Notes under the pieces: generated by a model
Database searches by the model: none
The model's input: only the letters and a program-made list of their open reading frames with translations
Told to the model about the DNA's origin: nothing
Translations under genes and position numbers: made by a program
NCBI RefSeq assembly: GCF_025766255.1
Contig: NW_026516686.1
Location: 186,001 to 250,000 of the forward strand
Direction of reading: 5' to 3'
DNA length: 64,000 nt
From: Zychaea mexicana
Taxonomy: Eukaryota > Mucoromycota > Mucoromycetes > Mucorales > Lichtheimiaceae
Shown: positions 31,209 through 42,731 of the stretch, piece by piece
Layout of the letters: each line of letters opens with the position of its first letter
Numbering within the stretch: position 1 is the stretch's first letter

Positions 31209-33941
31209 TCATGCTATAGGGTTCTCGTCGATAAATAAAAATTTGTTCATTTTGCGTGGATTAAAGTAACGGAAACGGGTTTGATTTTTAGATTGTGTGG
31301 ATGATGAATTTAAAGACGTGGTAGATGGAGGAGGAGCGTACATATTGCACTGGACGAATGATTGTTGCTGTAGTTGCGCATCGGCTGCTGCTGTTGTGCT
31401 TGTTGGAGATGCGGATGGCATGAAAGATGAAGTGATGCTGCTGCTGGATGATGATGTAGTGGACGATGATGGTGATGATGAGGGAGCAAATGATAGTACG
31501 GAAAGCATAGAGCCGGATGGGGTGATTTCATGGTGAGACGAGTCCTGATCGCTCCTTCTGCTGCTATGTGGTACGGGTACGGGAGTTGTTGGCTGCGGTG
31601 CTGGAGGGGATGGTGCTAATGACGATGATGATATTGATGATGATGGCGATATGGCTGAAGATGAAGGTGATGATGATTGGTCTTTGTTTAACGCGATCGA
31701 TGGTTTTAAATTTGCCAAGAAATAGTCCGGTTTGTTGTTTTGTCTTTGGTAGAGTTGCTGTTGTTGTGCAGTACTGTCGTTTTTGTTCGCTGGAAGTGCG
31801 TAAAGTTGATGCCGTCGAATTTCGACCTCAATCCAATCCGCGACCTGGACCCAATCCTTGTTCCGTGCTTGGTGCTCGTGTGTCTGAGTAATGATACCCA
31901 AACACTTTTGCAGGCTGTTGTCGTACTCTTCCTTGTCGATACCGTTCAAAATCAGCGGGGATGCACATGCGCGGTATATATCCATAGCATTTGAAATCAC
32001 TTCGGCTACACGCCACATCTCATCACGATCAAACGCGCAGTGACAGAACGGGACCTTTACGCAAGTGTTGAGCGCTCGCAGCAGGATCAGTGCCCTTGAC
32101 AAGCAAATGTTCAACGACTCGAGTGAAAAGCGGCCGGGATAGCGATCGTTGACATCTGGAATAAACGGCTTGTGCAAAATAATGCGACTTGAGTTACATT
32201 CAATGTTGACCCGAATGCACGCGAGAAACAGCTCTTCGGAACCGTACTCGAATCCACTGTCAAACTTTAGGTACGATGGCAACGCTTCGTACATGCTGAC
32301 GATCTTTTGATCATATGCGTTGAGCTGTTCGACCGTCATTTCCGCTTCGCGATCCCACAGCATGTGGATAATGTCGGCTTGGACCCGCCAAAACTGGATG
32401 CAATGGTGATAGCACAGTACACTGATCTCGCCGTCATCAATGTCTTGCTCAAACACCCTTGGGATGTCCACACCGCCATGTCCTCGTATCTGAGGCGTGT
32501 TTTTCGGCGCTCCTGCAGAATACAGGTACAGATCAATCGACCAAGCAAACCACCACAGTCGGGTGTCGATTTCTTTTTCGAAATTCTCGTCGTCTGCATT
32601 ATACGCCATGCGAGGGTAAATCTCGAGCTCATGCAGCATGGACACGGCCATGCCCATGTAATGATGTCGCCTGCTGGTTTCGGCTCGAATGCTCATGTAA
32701 ATCATGCTGAGCACGGCATAGCGGTCGGGACAGTCGAATGATTGGCCCAGACAGTCTCTGGCCCTGTTGAAAAAGAACTCCTCCTGTTCCTGAAGTTGAT
32801 ATGGATCTTGTCGAAAATGATCGAACTGTGGGCCGCCGTGGTGGAAGACCATGTGACGGAAGCAGTGGGAGCACAGGGCATTGACAATGAGCGTGTCTGT
32901 CGGAGACGGATGGTTGTTGTACCAGGCCATAAACTCTTCCCTGGACAGGATAGGGAAATAGCGGACCCAGCAGGTGAAAAAGGTCTTGATGCACGCATCC
33001 ACAATCTGTTGCAACGTTGTCATCGGACCATGTTTCGAGTGCGGGTGTAAGATTTGCCCGAGCCCACAGGCTGAGGCAAAGAAATTGACGGGCTTGATCC
33101 GTGAGTTGGGGTTGCGATATAAGACGATTCCCGTAGCGCTGCCTTTTCTTTCGTCCGCCTGGTCTTTGTCGCTGCCCTGTGGTGTGCAGCACATTTTGCT
33201 GAAGGCGTCTATCAACACGCGGAAGTCGGAAACGCTCGAGATGCGGGCCTCCATATTGATGCCAAGGTCGGTGTAAGAGATGTTGAACTTTGAAAATATA
33301 TCGTGCAAGGCAACTGCTCCTTTCGGTGTTGTGGCTGCTGTCATCAGGGGTGCGGTCGTTGACTCTTCTTCATCGGCCGTCGTCATTTCATCGTCTGTGA
33401 TTACTGGTGCTGATGCTGTTTGAGCCGCAGTCCAGGGTATAGTTGTTGGTGGCGAGACGAGCCCAGAGGGCTCGCTGTCGACACTACTCCCTGATGTCTC
33501 TAGCGGTGTTGGCGGACTGCTGGTAATCAAGGAAGGAATGGTGTCCAGAGTGTAGTTGTTTGTGTCGATGGCAAGCCCAGTGTGCTTTTTGCTGCCAGGG
33601 TAACGACGAGGAGACTGCAAGAAGGTGTTGTTGCTAGGATACATTGGCGAGAATGCCTCCGATTTTGCGTTATTATGGCTGATTCCCCAGGGCTGCTGCT
33701 GATAATAATTGTTCCACGAAAACGTCGACTGTTGCTGTTGCTGTTGATGATTATGATGCGGGTTCTGGCGTTGGTAGGGATAATGATGCTGCTGCCCATG
33801 CTCTAGGTGCGGCTGCTGCTGGAAATCGAATCCAAATTCGTCTTCTGGGAAGGGTGGAGTGAAGCAGAGCGGATACGCATGGTCAGATGGGTCGTTTGAT
33901 CGGAATCGCTTATGCGTTCGTTCAACCGTAGCAAATGGCAT
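31209..33941 (-). CDS. Fungal-specific regulator domain protein without zinc cluster
   Basis: A single uninterrupted frame of 910 residues, unusual beside its intron-rich neighbours. Residues about 1-250 are low complexity (Gln/His/Asn, then Ser/Thr/Pro). From about residue 300 the fungal_trans (middle homology region) fold is visible: DACIKTFFTCWVRYFPILSR, EEFFFNRARDCLGQSFD, LSMIYMSIRAETSRRHHYMG, IDTRLWWFAWSIDLYLYS and RVNIECNSSRIILHKPFIPD. The C terminus is Ser/Pro-rich. No six-cysteine DNA-binding cluster is encoded in the frame or in the 600 bases upstream. A splice-acceptor-like TTTTAG lies just before the start ATG, so a short 5' exon is possible. It may act as a cofactor, or bind DNA another way; KRFR near the N terminus could be a nuclear signal. 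Confidence 0.85.
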   Translation of the reverse strand: MPFATVERTHKRFRSNDPSDHAYPLCFTPPFPEDEFGFDFQQQPHLEHGQQHHYPYQRQNPHHNHQQQQQQSTFSWNNYYQQQPWGISHNNAKSEAFSPMYPSNNTFLQSPRRYPGSKKHTGLAIDTNNYTLDTIPSLITSSPPTPLETSGSSVDSEPSGLVSPPTTIPWTAAQTASAPVITDDEMTTADEEESTTAPLMTAATTPKGAVALHDIFSKFNISYTDLGINMEARISSVSDFRVLIDAFSKMCCTPQGSDKDQADERKGSATGIVLYRNPNSRIKPVNFFASACGLGQILHPHSKHGPMTTLQQIVDACIKTFFTCWVRYFPILSREEFMAWYNNHPSPTDTLIVNALCSHCFRHMVFHHGGPQFDHFRQDPYQLQEQEEFFFNRARDCLGQSFDCPDRYAVLSMIYMSIRAETSRRHHYMGMAVSMLHELEIYPRMAYNADDENFEKEIDTRLWWFAWSIDLYLYSAGAPKNTPQIRGHGGVDIPRVFEQDIDDGEISVLCYHHCIQFWRVQADIIHMLWDREAEMTVEQLNAYDQKIVSMYEALPSYLKFDSGFEYGSEELFLACIRVNIECNSSRIILHKPFIPDVNDRYPGRFSLESLNICLSRALILLRALNTCVKVPFCHCAFDRDEMWRVAEVISNAMDIYRACASPLILNGIDKEEYDNSLQKCLGIITQTHEHQARNKDWVQVADWIEVEIRRHQLYALPANKNDSTAQQQQLYQRQNNKPDYFLANLKPSIALNKDQSSSPSSSAISPSSSISSSSLAPSPPAPQPTTPVPVPHSSRRSDQDSSHHEITPSGSMLSVLSFAPSSSPSSSTTSSSSSSITSSFMPSASPTSTTAAADAQLQQQSFVQCNMYAPPPSTTSLNSSSTQSKNQTRFRYFNPRKMNKFLFIDENPIA

Positions 33942-36623
33942 GGCTAAAATGAAAAGAGAGAAAGAAAAGGAGAAAACGGAAGAAAACAGGGTCTGCTGTT
34001 GATGCTGCTGTTGTTATTTGCGTGTGAGAGTCGAGAGAAGATCCAAAGCGAGTGTTTTCAGAAAAGCAGTAAGGGAAAAAGAGAAAAGAGATTGTGGGAA
34101 AGTTTGTTTTATTTATACATCGTATCACGGTGTTTGCCCAAATGCTATCTCTCTGTGCCTTGCCCATTTCCCTTTGCAAAGCTCTCATATAACAACAAAA
34201 AGTGTATATGAGCGAAGGTTACACGGCGACTGAGGTACAAAGACACACACCAATGGCATCGCGGAGTGATAACAAAAAGTATAATTATTCCAGCACAGAC
34301 AACAGTTACTTTCGGGAAGTGGAGAGTGCGAGAAGGGAAAAACTTTGCGCCTGCACAATTGATTTTCGAACGATGATCAAACAGAAAACATGAAGAGACT
34401 TATATATAGAATGGAAGCGCTTAGCGGAAACTGCAAGCAAAGAACGGCAGATCATTCTTCTATTCATTTTTCTCCTCGTACGGTGTCACAAAGGTTATCC
34501 TAAACTTGAACGATAAGCCTGTGTGTGCGCGTGCCCTTTGTAACACTGAAGAACATTTGATTTTGGCAATCGGAGCTCATGTGTTGCCGTATGTGGGCGT
34601 GCATACTAAGTTGTTTCTACATGTGTTTGTGCGCTGCGTATTATCTATGATAACTAGTGGTGAGGTTTCCTTCTTCCTTTCTCTCAGATCCTTTTCGCTT
34701 ATCAACAGAGCTGCCGTTACTTTTTTTGTTCAAGCCCGAGCTGGGCCCCCCTGTTCTTCAGGGTCAAGTTGGCATTCATTATACCCAGTACAACCAATCT
34801 CTCTTTTCCCCCATCTACACAAGAAGCCTTGTTTACTTTATAGTCTGCAGCGCTGTGCCATGAGCCATGCTTCTTGTATGTATGATAAGATGCGGGTACC
34901 CCTCGTGTGTTTCTCTGCTTTTGGTTACTTTTATATGAGGCGAGGTTTTGTAAAAATCGGTTTATTTTGTCTTGTATGGTTTTCCCAGCTGAAATTGTAA
35001 AAAGGCGGGAGAACACGTAGTTCTGTTGACTAATAAGAGATCTTCGTCCAGCTTCTGAACACTTCGCTGACCGAACAAAAAAACAAATCTTTTTCCCTTG
35101 CGGTAAAACATACGTCGTCAAAGACCCTTGTCGACTGACCGAAGTAATCTAAAAGAACCCCTCAAAAAAACAAGCAAGAGGTCCCTGCAACCCTGTATTG
35201 ATATCACAACAAAGTAAGTTAGCGGAATATTGTGCTATATCTGTGGCTGTGATGCTGACATAACGTACAAATCTATTGGGTTTCGATACAGATGATGGTG
35301 GGAACCTGCTATACTGCGTACTGGAAGTACCATTACTGCACGCATATACTTTTACCACGCCTACCTGCAGCGTCTTAGCATATCTAGGGGACATTCAAAG
35401 TGTGTGTCCACATGCGTAATAAGCATCATTGTACAGTACCAGTGTTTTTTTCCACGGTCTGCTATGTCTAAACAAACTAGTCACTCAACAAGGAAAAGAA
35501 AATGACATGTCTCTCCAAAACTTTTTTTCCTCTTCCTTACAAAGCCCCATGATTTGAAGGGAAGGTGAAAAGGCCCATCCTCTTATACATACTTGTTGGG
35601 CCTTTGATCAGCACACTTGCTAGGTTTCCGGTGATTTTAAAAAAAGAATAAACAGAAAGGATGGGTCATTTTGTCACATCAGGATGAGCCACATAGTCGA
35701 TAGTAAACGAACGACAGGAAAGAATTGCCTTTTAGATTTTAAAGACGAGTGGTTCATTCAAACCGGAAATTCAAATGAGCCGGTTGAAAGGTTGACCATT
35801 GCTGTTTGTTGTGATTAGTAAGTCTAACTAACTCGTTACCTTCACTTGCCATTTATCAGGGTCTGATTATTTTTATCAATCCCTTTAGGTTTTTTTTCTT
35901 ACCACACACTTGGGTACAAAAAGCGTATCGCATTTTTCCATTTTGCCCAGCAATATACTATATATTAGCAAGCTGACGCAAACTTTTGCAATGATGAGAA
36001 ATTTTCCGAATGTTGATAAGCAGTAAGAGTTCGATTGCTCACGACGCACTGTTTACAAAAAGTCCGCGCTCAGTTCGGCAAGCAACATCAAGGGATAGAA
36101 AATATAGTGATATTAGTGATCTTTATATATTGAGAACACTTATGCCACAGAGCAACAGCGACAATAGTGTCTTGCTCTCACTATACCTTCGTTACATGTA
36201 TCTTGACATTTACCCACACGTTCTACTCTATTCTGCAATTGAAGGATTGGTACAGTACAACGTGTACATACTATTGTCTCTTTTTAACTTAACATGACGC
36301 TCAATTTTATCATGAGAATGGCTATTTTGCCTAGCCAACCTTGTGCAACGATTCCACGTTTATTCTTAAGGATGCTGCTAGATCAAGAAGGTTCTTGGAA
36401 AAAAAAAGTCGGAAATGAGCAGGTATTATTGTCGTTTATGATCATGTCATATTAGGAGAAAATCGTATCAAGAGGCTCGCTCGGAAGCGGACGAGAGTAT
36501 CTAAATCTTATTGACTCCGTCATGGACGGATAGACGCAATTTTTGGTAACAATGCCGAATTTATAATGTGCCACTTTCATTAAAGGTAGGTTTGAAATGA
36601 TATTGCTCCTCCTGCTGCTGTTA
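33942..36623. other. Long intergenic region
   Basis: About 2.7 kb. The left end should be the promoter of the regulator gene (Gln-codon-like and GA-rich DNA near 33945-34090). Open frames of 60-160 codons occur (for example 34506-35000) but are rich in Phe/Leu/Ser, lack domains and look like chance. No RNA gene or repeat was recognised. Confidence 0.35.
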
Positions 36624-36901
36624 TCATCGGTGGGCCAAGCTCTCTACAGCACCAACAATACCATCTTCAGCATCTAAAACAAGAGCCGAAAAAAAGTGGT
36701 TGATCGGTTGAACACACGGACAGAAGAGGAAATATCACTCACACGACCTTGATGGTTCCTTTTTATATGGTTGAGCCTGATTTGGCCTGTAAGACATGTC
36801 TGGGCTTAATAACAGTAATTTTAAATAGAAAAGTAACAACCCATTAAAATACCCAAGAGTACTTACGGCTTTCTACGCACACTGCTGACAGGGTACGTCA
36901 T
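36624..36901 (-). CDS. Possible tiny three-exon gene (about 43 residues)
   Basis: On the minus strand three short segments join in phase with fair splice signals: 36901-36867 (MTYPVSSVRRK, donor GTAAGT), 36786-36743 (PNQAQPYKKEPSRS, donor GTGAGT) and 36673-36624 (AEDGIVGAVESLAHR and stop). The result is a basic N-terminal half and an amphipathic C-terminal end. I do not recognise the product. The good donors and phase agreement argue for a real gene, perhaps with further upstream exons (another GTAAGT donor lies at about 36971), but chance cannot be excluded. Confidence 0.3.
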
Positions 36902-38096
36902 CCTCACTATACGGTAATACATAAAGGGTTTAGTCGTTGATAAGTAATTGTCGTCGTGCCAGGTGCACTTACCTAAGGCGCCGCCGGGCAACGCAGGACT
37001 CAACCAGAGCCCTGCTCCTTAATAGTGGGCTATGCAACCGATTATAATAACGAAGGAATTTATCAGAACTGATAAATTCTCACACGAATGACAACTTTTC
37101 ACATTGCTCTAAAGCATAACAGCACAACTTACATGACGCTACCCTGTGCAGGTCAGTGCCCGAGAGAAAGAGAGAGAGAGAGACAGAGAGAGAGACAGAG
37201 CAAGCAGAGCGAGAGAGCGAGAGACAGAGAGAGAGGCTACCCCTGCATGGAGAGATCGCAGCTATAACGTATCAGCAACGGGAATAATTGATTTTACAAT
37301 GTCTCTGTCTCGGCTTTTCTACTTGACCAATGTGGCCCGCTATAATATTGGCATAAAGGATGAAAATGCGGTCAACTTTTCAAAAAGCAAGAGTCTCAAG
37401 CAAGTGATGCTACTAAAAAGCACGGGTGCCATCATTAGCAAAACAACAAAGAAACTCCTTCGCGATCATGGAATAAATATTAAGCTTAAATAAGCGATTT
37501 TAAAACTTAGATTGTATATAGTTAATACAATCTTTATCGAGTAAAGAAAGGATAGTACTCAATCATATAATATTGTTACCTCTTGGTTTGCGTGTGACGG
37601 CATATAAAAGGCTATCTCACTTGATATGTATAAAAGAAGCTTCTCATATATTATCAGTTTCTACGAGATTCAACAGCTCCAAGAGGCTCGGTCCAGAATT
37701 CCGACGATTTGACTTTATCTATTCCTCACACAACAAAAAGGCTCGACTGGATACATGCTACGATGACAACCCTCTGAGCTTGCTCGTCAAAACTATACAG
37801 AGCCTGGACCGCTTTCGCTACAGGAGTTCTACGTGCTGAGTACGTCAAATCCGATCTCATGGAAGCACCGTGTGCACTATGAAATGGACGGTTTTTACAT
37901 ATATATGACTTGCTAAAAATAAGCGAAAGTGCGCTTAATTATGTTGTCAAGTAGCAGCAACGTTAGCAGTAGCAGTGCATAGAAGTATTGTTGCTCGAAG
38001 TCGCCGGCGCTCGTATGAGCGGTATGCTGAGCCAGTTTCTAGAAGAAATTTAATCTGGTAAAGAAGGAAATCGGCCAAAGAGTGAGAGCAGCGACT
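36902..38096. other. Intergenic region with GA-rich microsatellite
   Basis: A purine repeat (GAGA/GACAGA units) fills about 37163-37236. Downstream a small frame at 37299-37493 (starting MSLSRLFYLTNVARYNIG, 64 residues, Lys-rich end) and another at 37573-37839 have no recognised family. The last 200 bases precede ASA1. Confidence 0.35.
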
Positions 38097-39788
38097 ATGG
38101 CTTCACCTCCAACACCCGCTTATATTTTTCGAGGGCATAATTCGTCAATAAATGCCGTCAAGTTTTTTGACAATGACCAGTACATTGCGTCTTGGTAATT
38201 TTTTTATTTAGTAATATTTAGTGATTACTTTGCAACAGATAATGCTACTTGGCTGACCCGTACACGCAAATATCGTTTATTATTGATTCTTTAAAATAGT
38301 GATGCGAACGGCGTGGTTTGCATTTGGAGAATGAAGACGCGACGATCTATACTTGAGTGGAAAGCCCATGAACACGGTTGTTTACAAGTGCACGTCTACG
38401 ATTCCAACAAGCTTATTAGGCAAGAATAACGACGTGCTGGAATAGATACGTAAAATCAAATTGCTACTGGTGCTAATTTTACTACTATTCTCTCCCTCTC
38501 CTCCCACCACTATCAGTCAGGGGAGAGACAACGTGGTGCATATATGGCAACTTTTGCTTGATAACAGTGACAAGCTAAAGTGTGAAGCAACGCTGATCCA
38601 CTCGATTCCATATTATTCACTCTCTTTTTGCCGGTCATCCATTTGTCAAACGTCAGGTATAGAATAATTAGAAAAGTTAATTTTTACTTGGTTGACTAAA
38701 AGGGAGATTCGAAAGATGATACGCTCTTATGCCTTCCACTCCGAGGTCACACATCGCTGGTTTGTATCGGTTGATTTTGATAATAAGAGGATAGAAGAAA
38801 GGGAAAGACAACAAGAGGGGGTATAGCTCGATGAGGAGGGAAAGGAAATCCCAAGACAGAAAAAAAATAGAAAGGGGCCGTTTATTTATTTAAAGTTCGT
38901 TTCTAGCTGCACAAAGATAACGGATGATAACTCAATTTCTAAGGGGAGGCATTCTGTTGACAGGGCATTTGACTGATATACAGCGCTTTTTTTTCAGGTA
39001 GACATCTACAGTATACAACAACAAAAATGGATCGTGCAAAAGATTGGGGTAGCAAAGGACAGCAACGAAAAGGACGATCGTCTATGTATGGCTGTCCAAC
39101 TTTTCTGGCCAGGAGAAGGATCCACGCTGTTCGTCTTGGTCGGTTATGAGGACGGTTCAGTGGCACTATGGAACGTTTCTGATCTAAATGAAAAGCCAAA
39201 CCTTGTATGGAAAGCAAAAGAGCACACAGCCCCAGGTAAATTATTTCGATTCAGTCCGATGGTCGATCGAAAACTAAAAAAGAGGGCTTCTTTTCGTCTA
39301 GTACTTGACGTCGCTGTGGATCGTACTGCCTATGCATTTGCTGTTTCTACTTCTGCCGATAATCAAATCGTCAAATATGCACTGTCGTCGCCGTTGTCGT
39401 CATCACAACGATCAGACGATAATCCAGTCATCAAAAAGTCGAGTATCAAAAAATCCGGATTGGCTGCTGTGGATATTCGAAGAGATGGCAAGATTTTTGC
39501 CACGGCTGGTCACGATGGCAGGTAAAGATAACGGTTAATGTGGCTGTTAGTATAAAACCGTTAAAAGAAAAAAGAAACTTATCTTCTATTGATCATGGAT
39601 GATGATGATCATCGACCTTTAGAATCCGTGTGTTCTCGTGCAAATCACTTCAACCTCTAGCTATCCTGTCATACCATCGTGATAGTGTCTATACCGTCGC
39701 ATTCGCATCGACACTACAAGATTCATCTGATCATTGGTTGATTGGTGGGTCCAAAGAAGCTAGGATTAGTCTATGGAGCATCTATTAG
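38097..39788 (+). CDS. ASA1: ASTRA-associated protein 1 (WD40, GNB1L family)
   Basis: Seven exons (38097-38194, 38300-38419, 38517-38656, 38707-38759, 38998-39235, 39302-39521, 39623-39788) give 344 residues, against 327 in human GNB1L. Asa1 is a WD-repeat subunit tied to the ASTRA/TTT machinery that matures PIKK kinases such as Tra1 and TOR. Features: PAYIFRGHNSSINAVKFF, CDANGVVCIWRMKTRRSILEW, SQGRDNVVHIWQL, VDIYSIQQQKW, GYEDGSVALWNV, GHDGRIRVFSC and the family-specific end GGSKEARISLWSIY. Intron 2 has a GC donor (38420-38421). The 66-bp intron 5 (39236-39301) contains no stop and is a multiple of three, so it could be retained; it is removed here because AP-VLDVAVD fits the family better. 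The exon 4 donor (GTTTGT) is weak. Confidence 0.88.
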
Positions 39789-41069
39789 ACATGCACGCAC
39801 ACAATCCCTCTCGTATCCCATCTCCTCCCGTCACACTAATATTCCTTACTCGCATTTTCAACATTTATTGTACCATACATAACAATCAACAAAGGTCATT
39901 TAAAACAGATACTTGGTGTACTATATGTATAATAAAAATGACACCTACAGTATACGTTGCATGTATATAAATGTCAGTAAAACATACTTTACCAAAAAGG
40001 CATCGTCGAAAGTAGAATCGCATAATGGTGTGTTTTGCACTCCATACTTATGATATCTGTGATTTGATAATGCAAAAGCATGGCGACGATCGATTCTTAT
40101 CGTTTGTTTGTAAAGAAAGAATGTCAATACATGTTTTTTTTTTGAAAAAGAGAACCAAAACATGGATCCGCAGCGATCGATCCTCCTACTACCATGCAGT
40201 GCATCATATGGCTCTTTAATACATCATGTCTTTTTTTTTGAAGGAGAGTAGATGCAGTCGACAGCACATCATGCGTTATCTACTATCTTTTCCAACAGCG
40301 GCGGACGGTTGTATATCACTCAGTAGAAGTGTTACTGAGCTCCTTGTTTGGACAGGGATGTTCTTCTTTTTTAGAAATACGTATTAGTCAGTTGATGGAA
40401 GCGAAGGCATAGGTTTTCTTTTCCGTGTAAGGGCGAAAAGACCAAAGTCGTCAGAAAAGAAGGGCCTCATGCAAGTCAAGAGAGAGGGCGAAAGATAACG
40501 ATGAAAAGAGGGAGAGTGTGTGTACTACCATGCGCTATGTGATGCGCGGCACTTCACATGTTTTTTGGGGATTCAATGCATATGTAGCAGTGAATTAGCG
40601 ACTTGGTTGTTTTGTTGTTTATATCATCGATCGCGCGTAGAGTTAGAATTACAACCATTGCTCTCAGCAAAGTGCTAGTAATACCAAGAAAGCCGCATAG
40701 AAAACAATAAGATTGTATAGAGTTTGATGTGTGGTGGTGGCCCCGGTCCTTGTTGCACATAGATAAGAACTCATCTGCGTTGTTTCCCTTTGGCGATTTT
40801 CTTATCTATAAAGGGTATTATAGGTACAAAGTGGGAGTACAAGGGAAACTAGACAATACCCTTTCAACAAACAAGTTTGCTTATCAGTTATCTTTTAATA
40901 TGGTTGCAAATATTATATAGCTTAGGCAACAACAACAACATCATCATCATCAATATCATCTCTCTTCTCCTTCCCATTAATAGCCCACTGTTACCTCCTT
41001 TCCTTTTTCCTTTGCCTCTCTTTTCTTTTTGCCATATATTTCTTTAAAGGTTTTCTACTATTCGATACC
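39789..41069. other. Intergenic region and ammonium transporter promoter
   Basis: About 1.3 kb. The first 150-200 bases are probably the ASA1 3' UTR. The rest leads into the ammonium transporter and includes GATA-type sites (listed separately) and a CT-rich leader (about 40955-41040). No gene is supported. Confidence 0.45.
40762..40892. promoter_or_regulatory. Cluster of GATA-type sites upstream of the ammonium transporter
   Basis: GATAAG at 40762-40767, CTTATC at 40801-40806, CTTATC at 40880-40885 and TTATCT at 40888-40893, that is four HGATAR-type sites about 180-310 bases before the start codon. Fungal nitrogen regulators of the AreA/Nit2/Gln3 family bind this motif, often in pairs, at ammonium permease promoters. 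Occupancy is inferred. Confidence 0.5.
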
Positions 41070-42731
41070 ATGGACGCAGAATTACCATATGGTCCAGAGT
41101 TTAATGCGGGCAACATTGGCTGGGTGCTTGCCTCCACGGCACTTGTCTGGCTCATGATACCAGGAATTGGCTACTTCTATAGTGGATTGGCCAGAAGTAA
41201 AAACGCACTGTCAATGATCATGAGTGCTTTCCTCTGCTTGGTAGTTGTCTCAGTCCAGGTTTGTTACTCATATATTAAACATCAGTACATTCCTACTTTG
41301 ATCAACACCAGCACTAGCAGCTGCTTAGAACGGTGTCAAACTCAAAAAACACACGAGGAATTATTCTTTCTGTTCAACTCGAAATAATATTAAACTGCAT
41401 ATGTTAAATAAAACGATAGTGGTTCATATGGGGCTACAGCTTAGCCTTCAGCGATACTGGCTCGGCTTTCATTGGCAATGTCAAACATGCCTTTTTCCGC
41501 GACGTATTGGGAGAGCCCTCACCTGGCAGCGCCAACATTCCCGCCATTGTATTTTGCGTATACCAAGGCATGTTTGCATGTCTCACACCAGCCCTGGCCA
41601 TCGGTTCTGCAGCCGAACGCGCACGACTCATGCCTATGATTATTTTTATTTTTGTCTGGTCAACCATCGTATACGACGTTCTCGCCTGCTGGACGTGGAA
41701 CCCGAACGGCTGGAGCTTCCAACTGGGCGGCCTTGATTTTGCGGGCGGCACACCTGTGCACATTGCCTCCGGCTTTTCAAGTTTGGCCTATGCATTGATC
41801 CTAGGCAAACGTGCAGGCAAAGGCAGCATTTCGCAGGAGAGCGATTTTAAGCCCCACAACATGTCAAACGTCGTTCTTGGCACAGCCCTTTTGTGGTTTG
41901 GATGGGTAAATATATATAGTCTCGCGCATTGCTCTTTCTCATATTTTCCCATCTGCATACCCTTACTACCATTCTCATCTTCTTTTCCATACCCTTTTTG
42001 GGAATCCATGACAGTTTGGGTTTAATGGAGGGTCAGCGCTAGGCGGCAGCTTGCGTGCCGGTATGGCATGCATTGTTACCAACTTGGCAGCATCGATCGG
42101 CGCCATCACTTGGATGGCATTGGATTATCGTATTGATCGCAAATTCTCAGCTCTTGGATTCTGTTCTGGTGCTATCTCTGGTTTGGTAGCAATCACACCT
42201 GCGGCAGGATTTGTTGGCCCTGGCCCTGCTGTCGCTATTGGTTTCTTTGGAGGCGTCTTTTGTAATCTTGCTTCGCACATGAAAGACTGGCTGCGTTATG
42301 ATGATGCACTGGATGTGTTTGCCGTACACGGTGTTGGTGGTTACGTTGGCTGCATATTCACTGGCGTCTTTGCTGAAAGCTACATTGCCGCTTTGGACGG
42401 CACAGAAATCCCTGGCGGTTGGATGGACCAAAACTGGGTTCAAGTCGGCTATCAGTTTGCTGATGCAACTGCTGGTGCTGCTTGGTCTTTCTTCATCACC
42501 TATTTGATCTTGTTCATCATGGACAAAATCCCTGGCTTATCTCTTAGAGTCTCGCAAGAAGTAGAGTTACAAGGCTTGGACGTTGCAGAATTTGGTGAGC
42601 AGGCTTACGCGTATCACATCAACAAGATCGTTACTGTCGATCCAGAAACCGGCGAGCAAAAGGTTGTCCGTGAAGAGGTCAAGGAAGTGCCTCAGCACAA
42701 TGACATCGGTCGAACTTCGATGGTGTCTTGA
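41070..42731 (+). CDS. Ammonium transporter (Amt/Mep family)
   Basis: Three exons (41070-41258, 41420-41905, 42015-42731) give 463 residues with about 11 membrane helices. It imports ammonium across the plasma membrane. Family signatures: AGNIGWVLASTALVWLMIPG, GIGYFYSGLARSKNALSM, DFAGGTPVHIASGFSSLAYA with His177 and VFAVHGVGGYVGCIFTGVF with His330, the twin pore histidines. GCWTW-type residues are near 153-156, and GFNGGSALGGSLRAG and TPAAGFVGPGPA follow. The cytosolic tail (residues about 415-463) is charged, as in Mep proteins. Exon 1 has a GTTTGT donor, somewhat weak, but the join SVQ-WFIWGYSLAF is exactly that of the family. GATA sites upstream suggest nitrogen control; a glutamine-synthetase-like gene follows. 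Confidence 0.96.
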
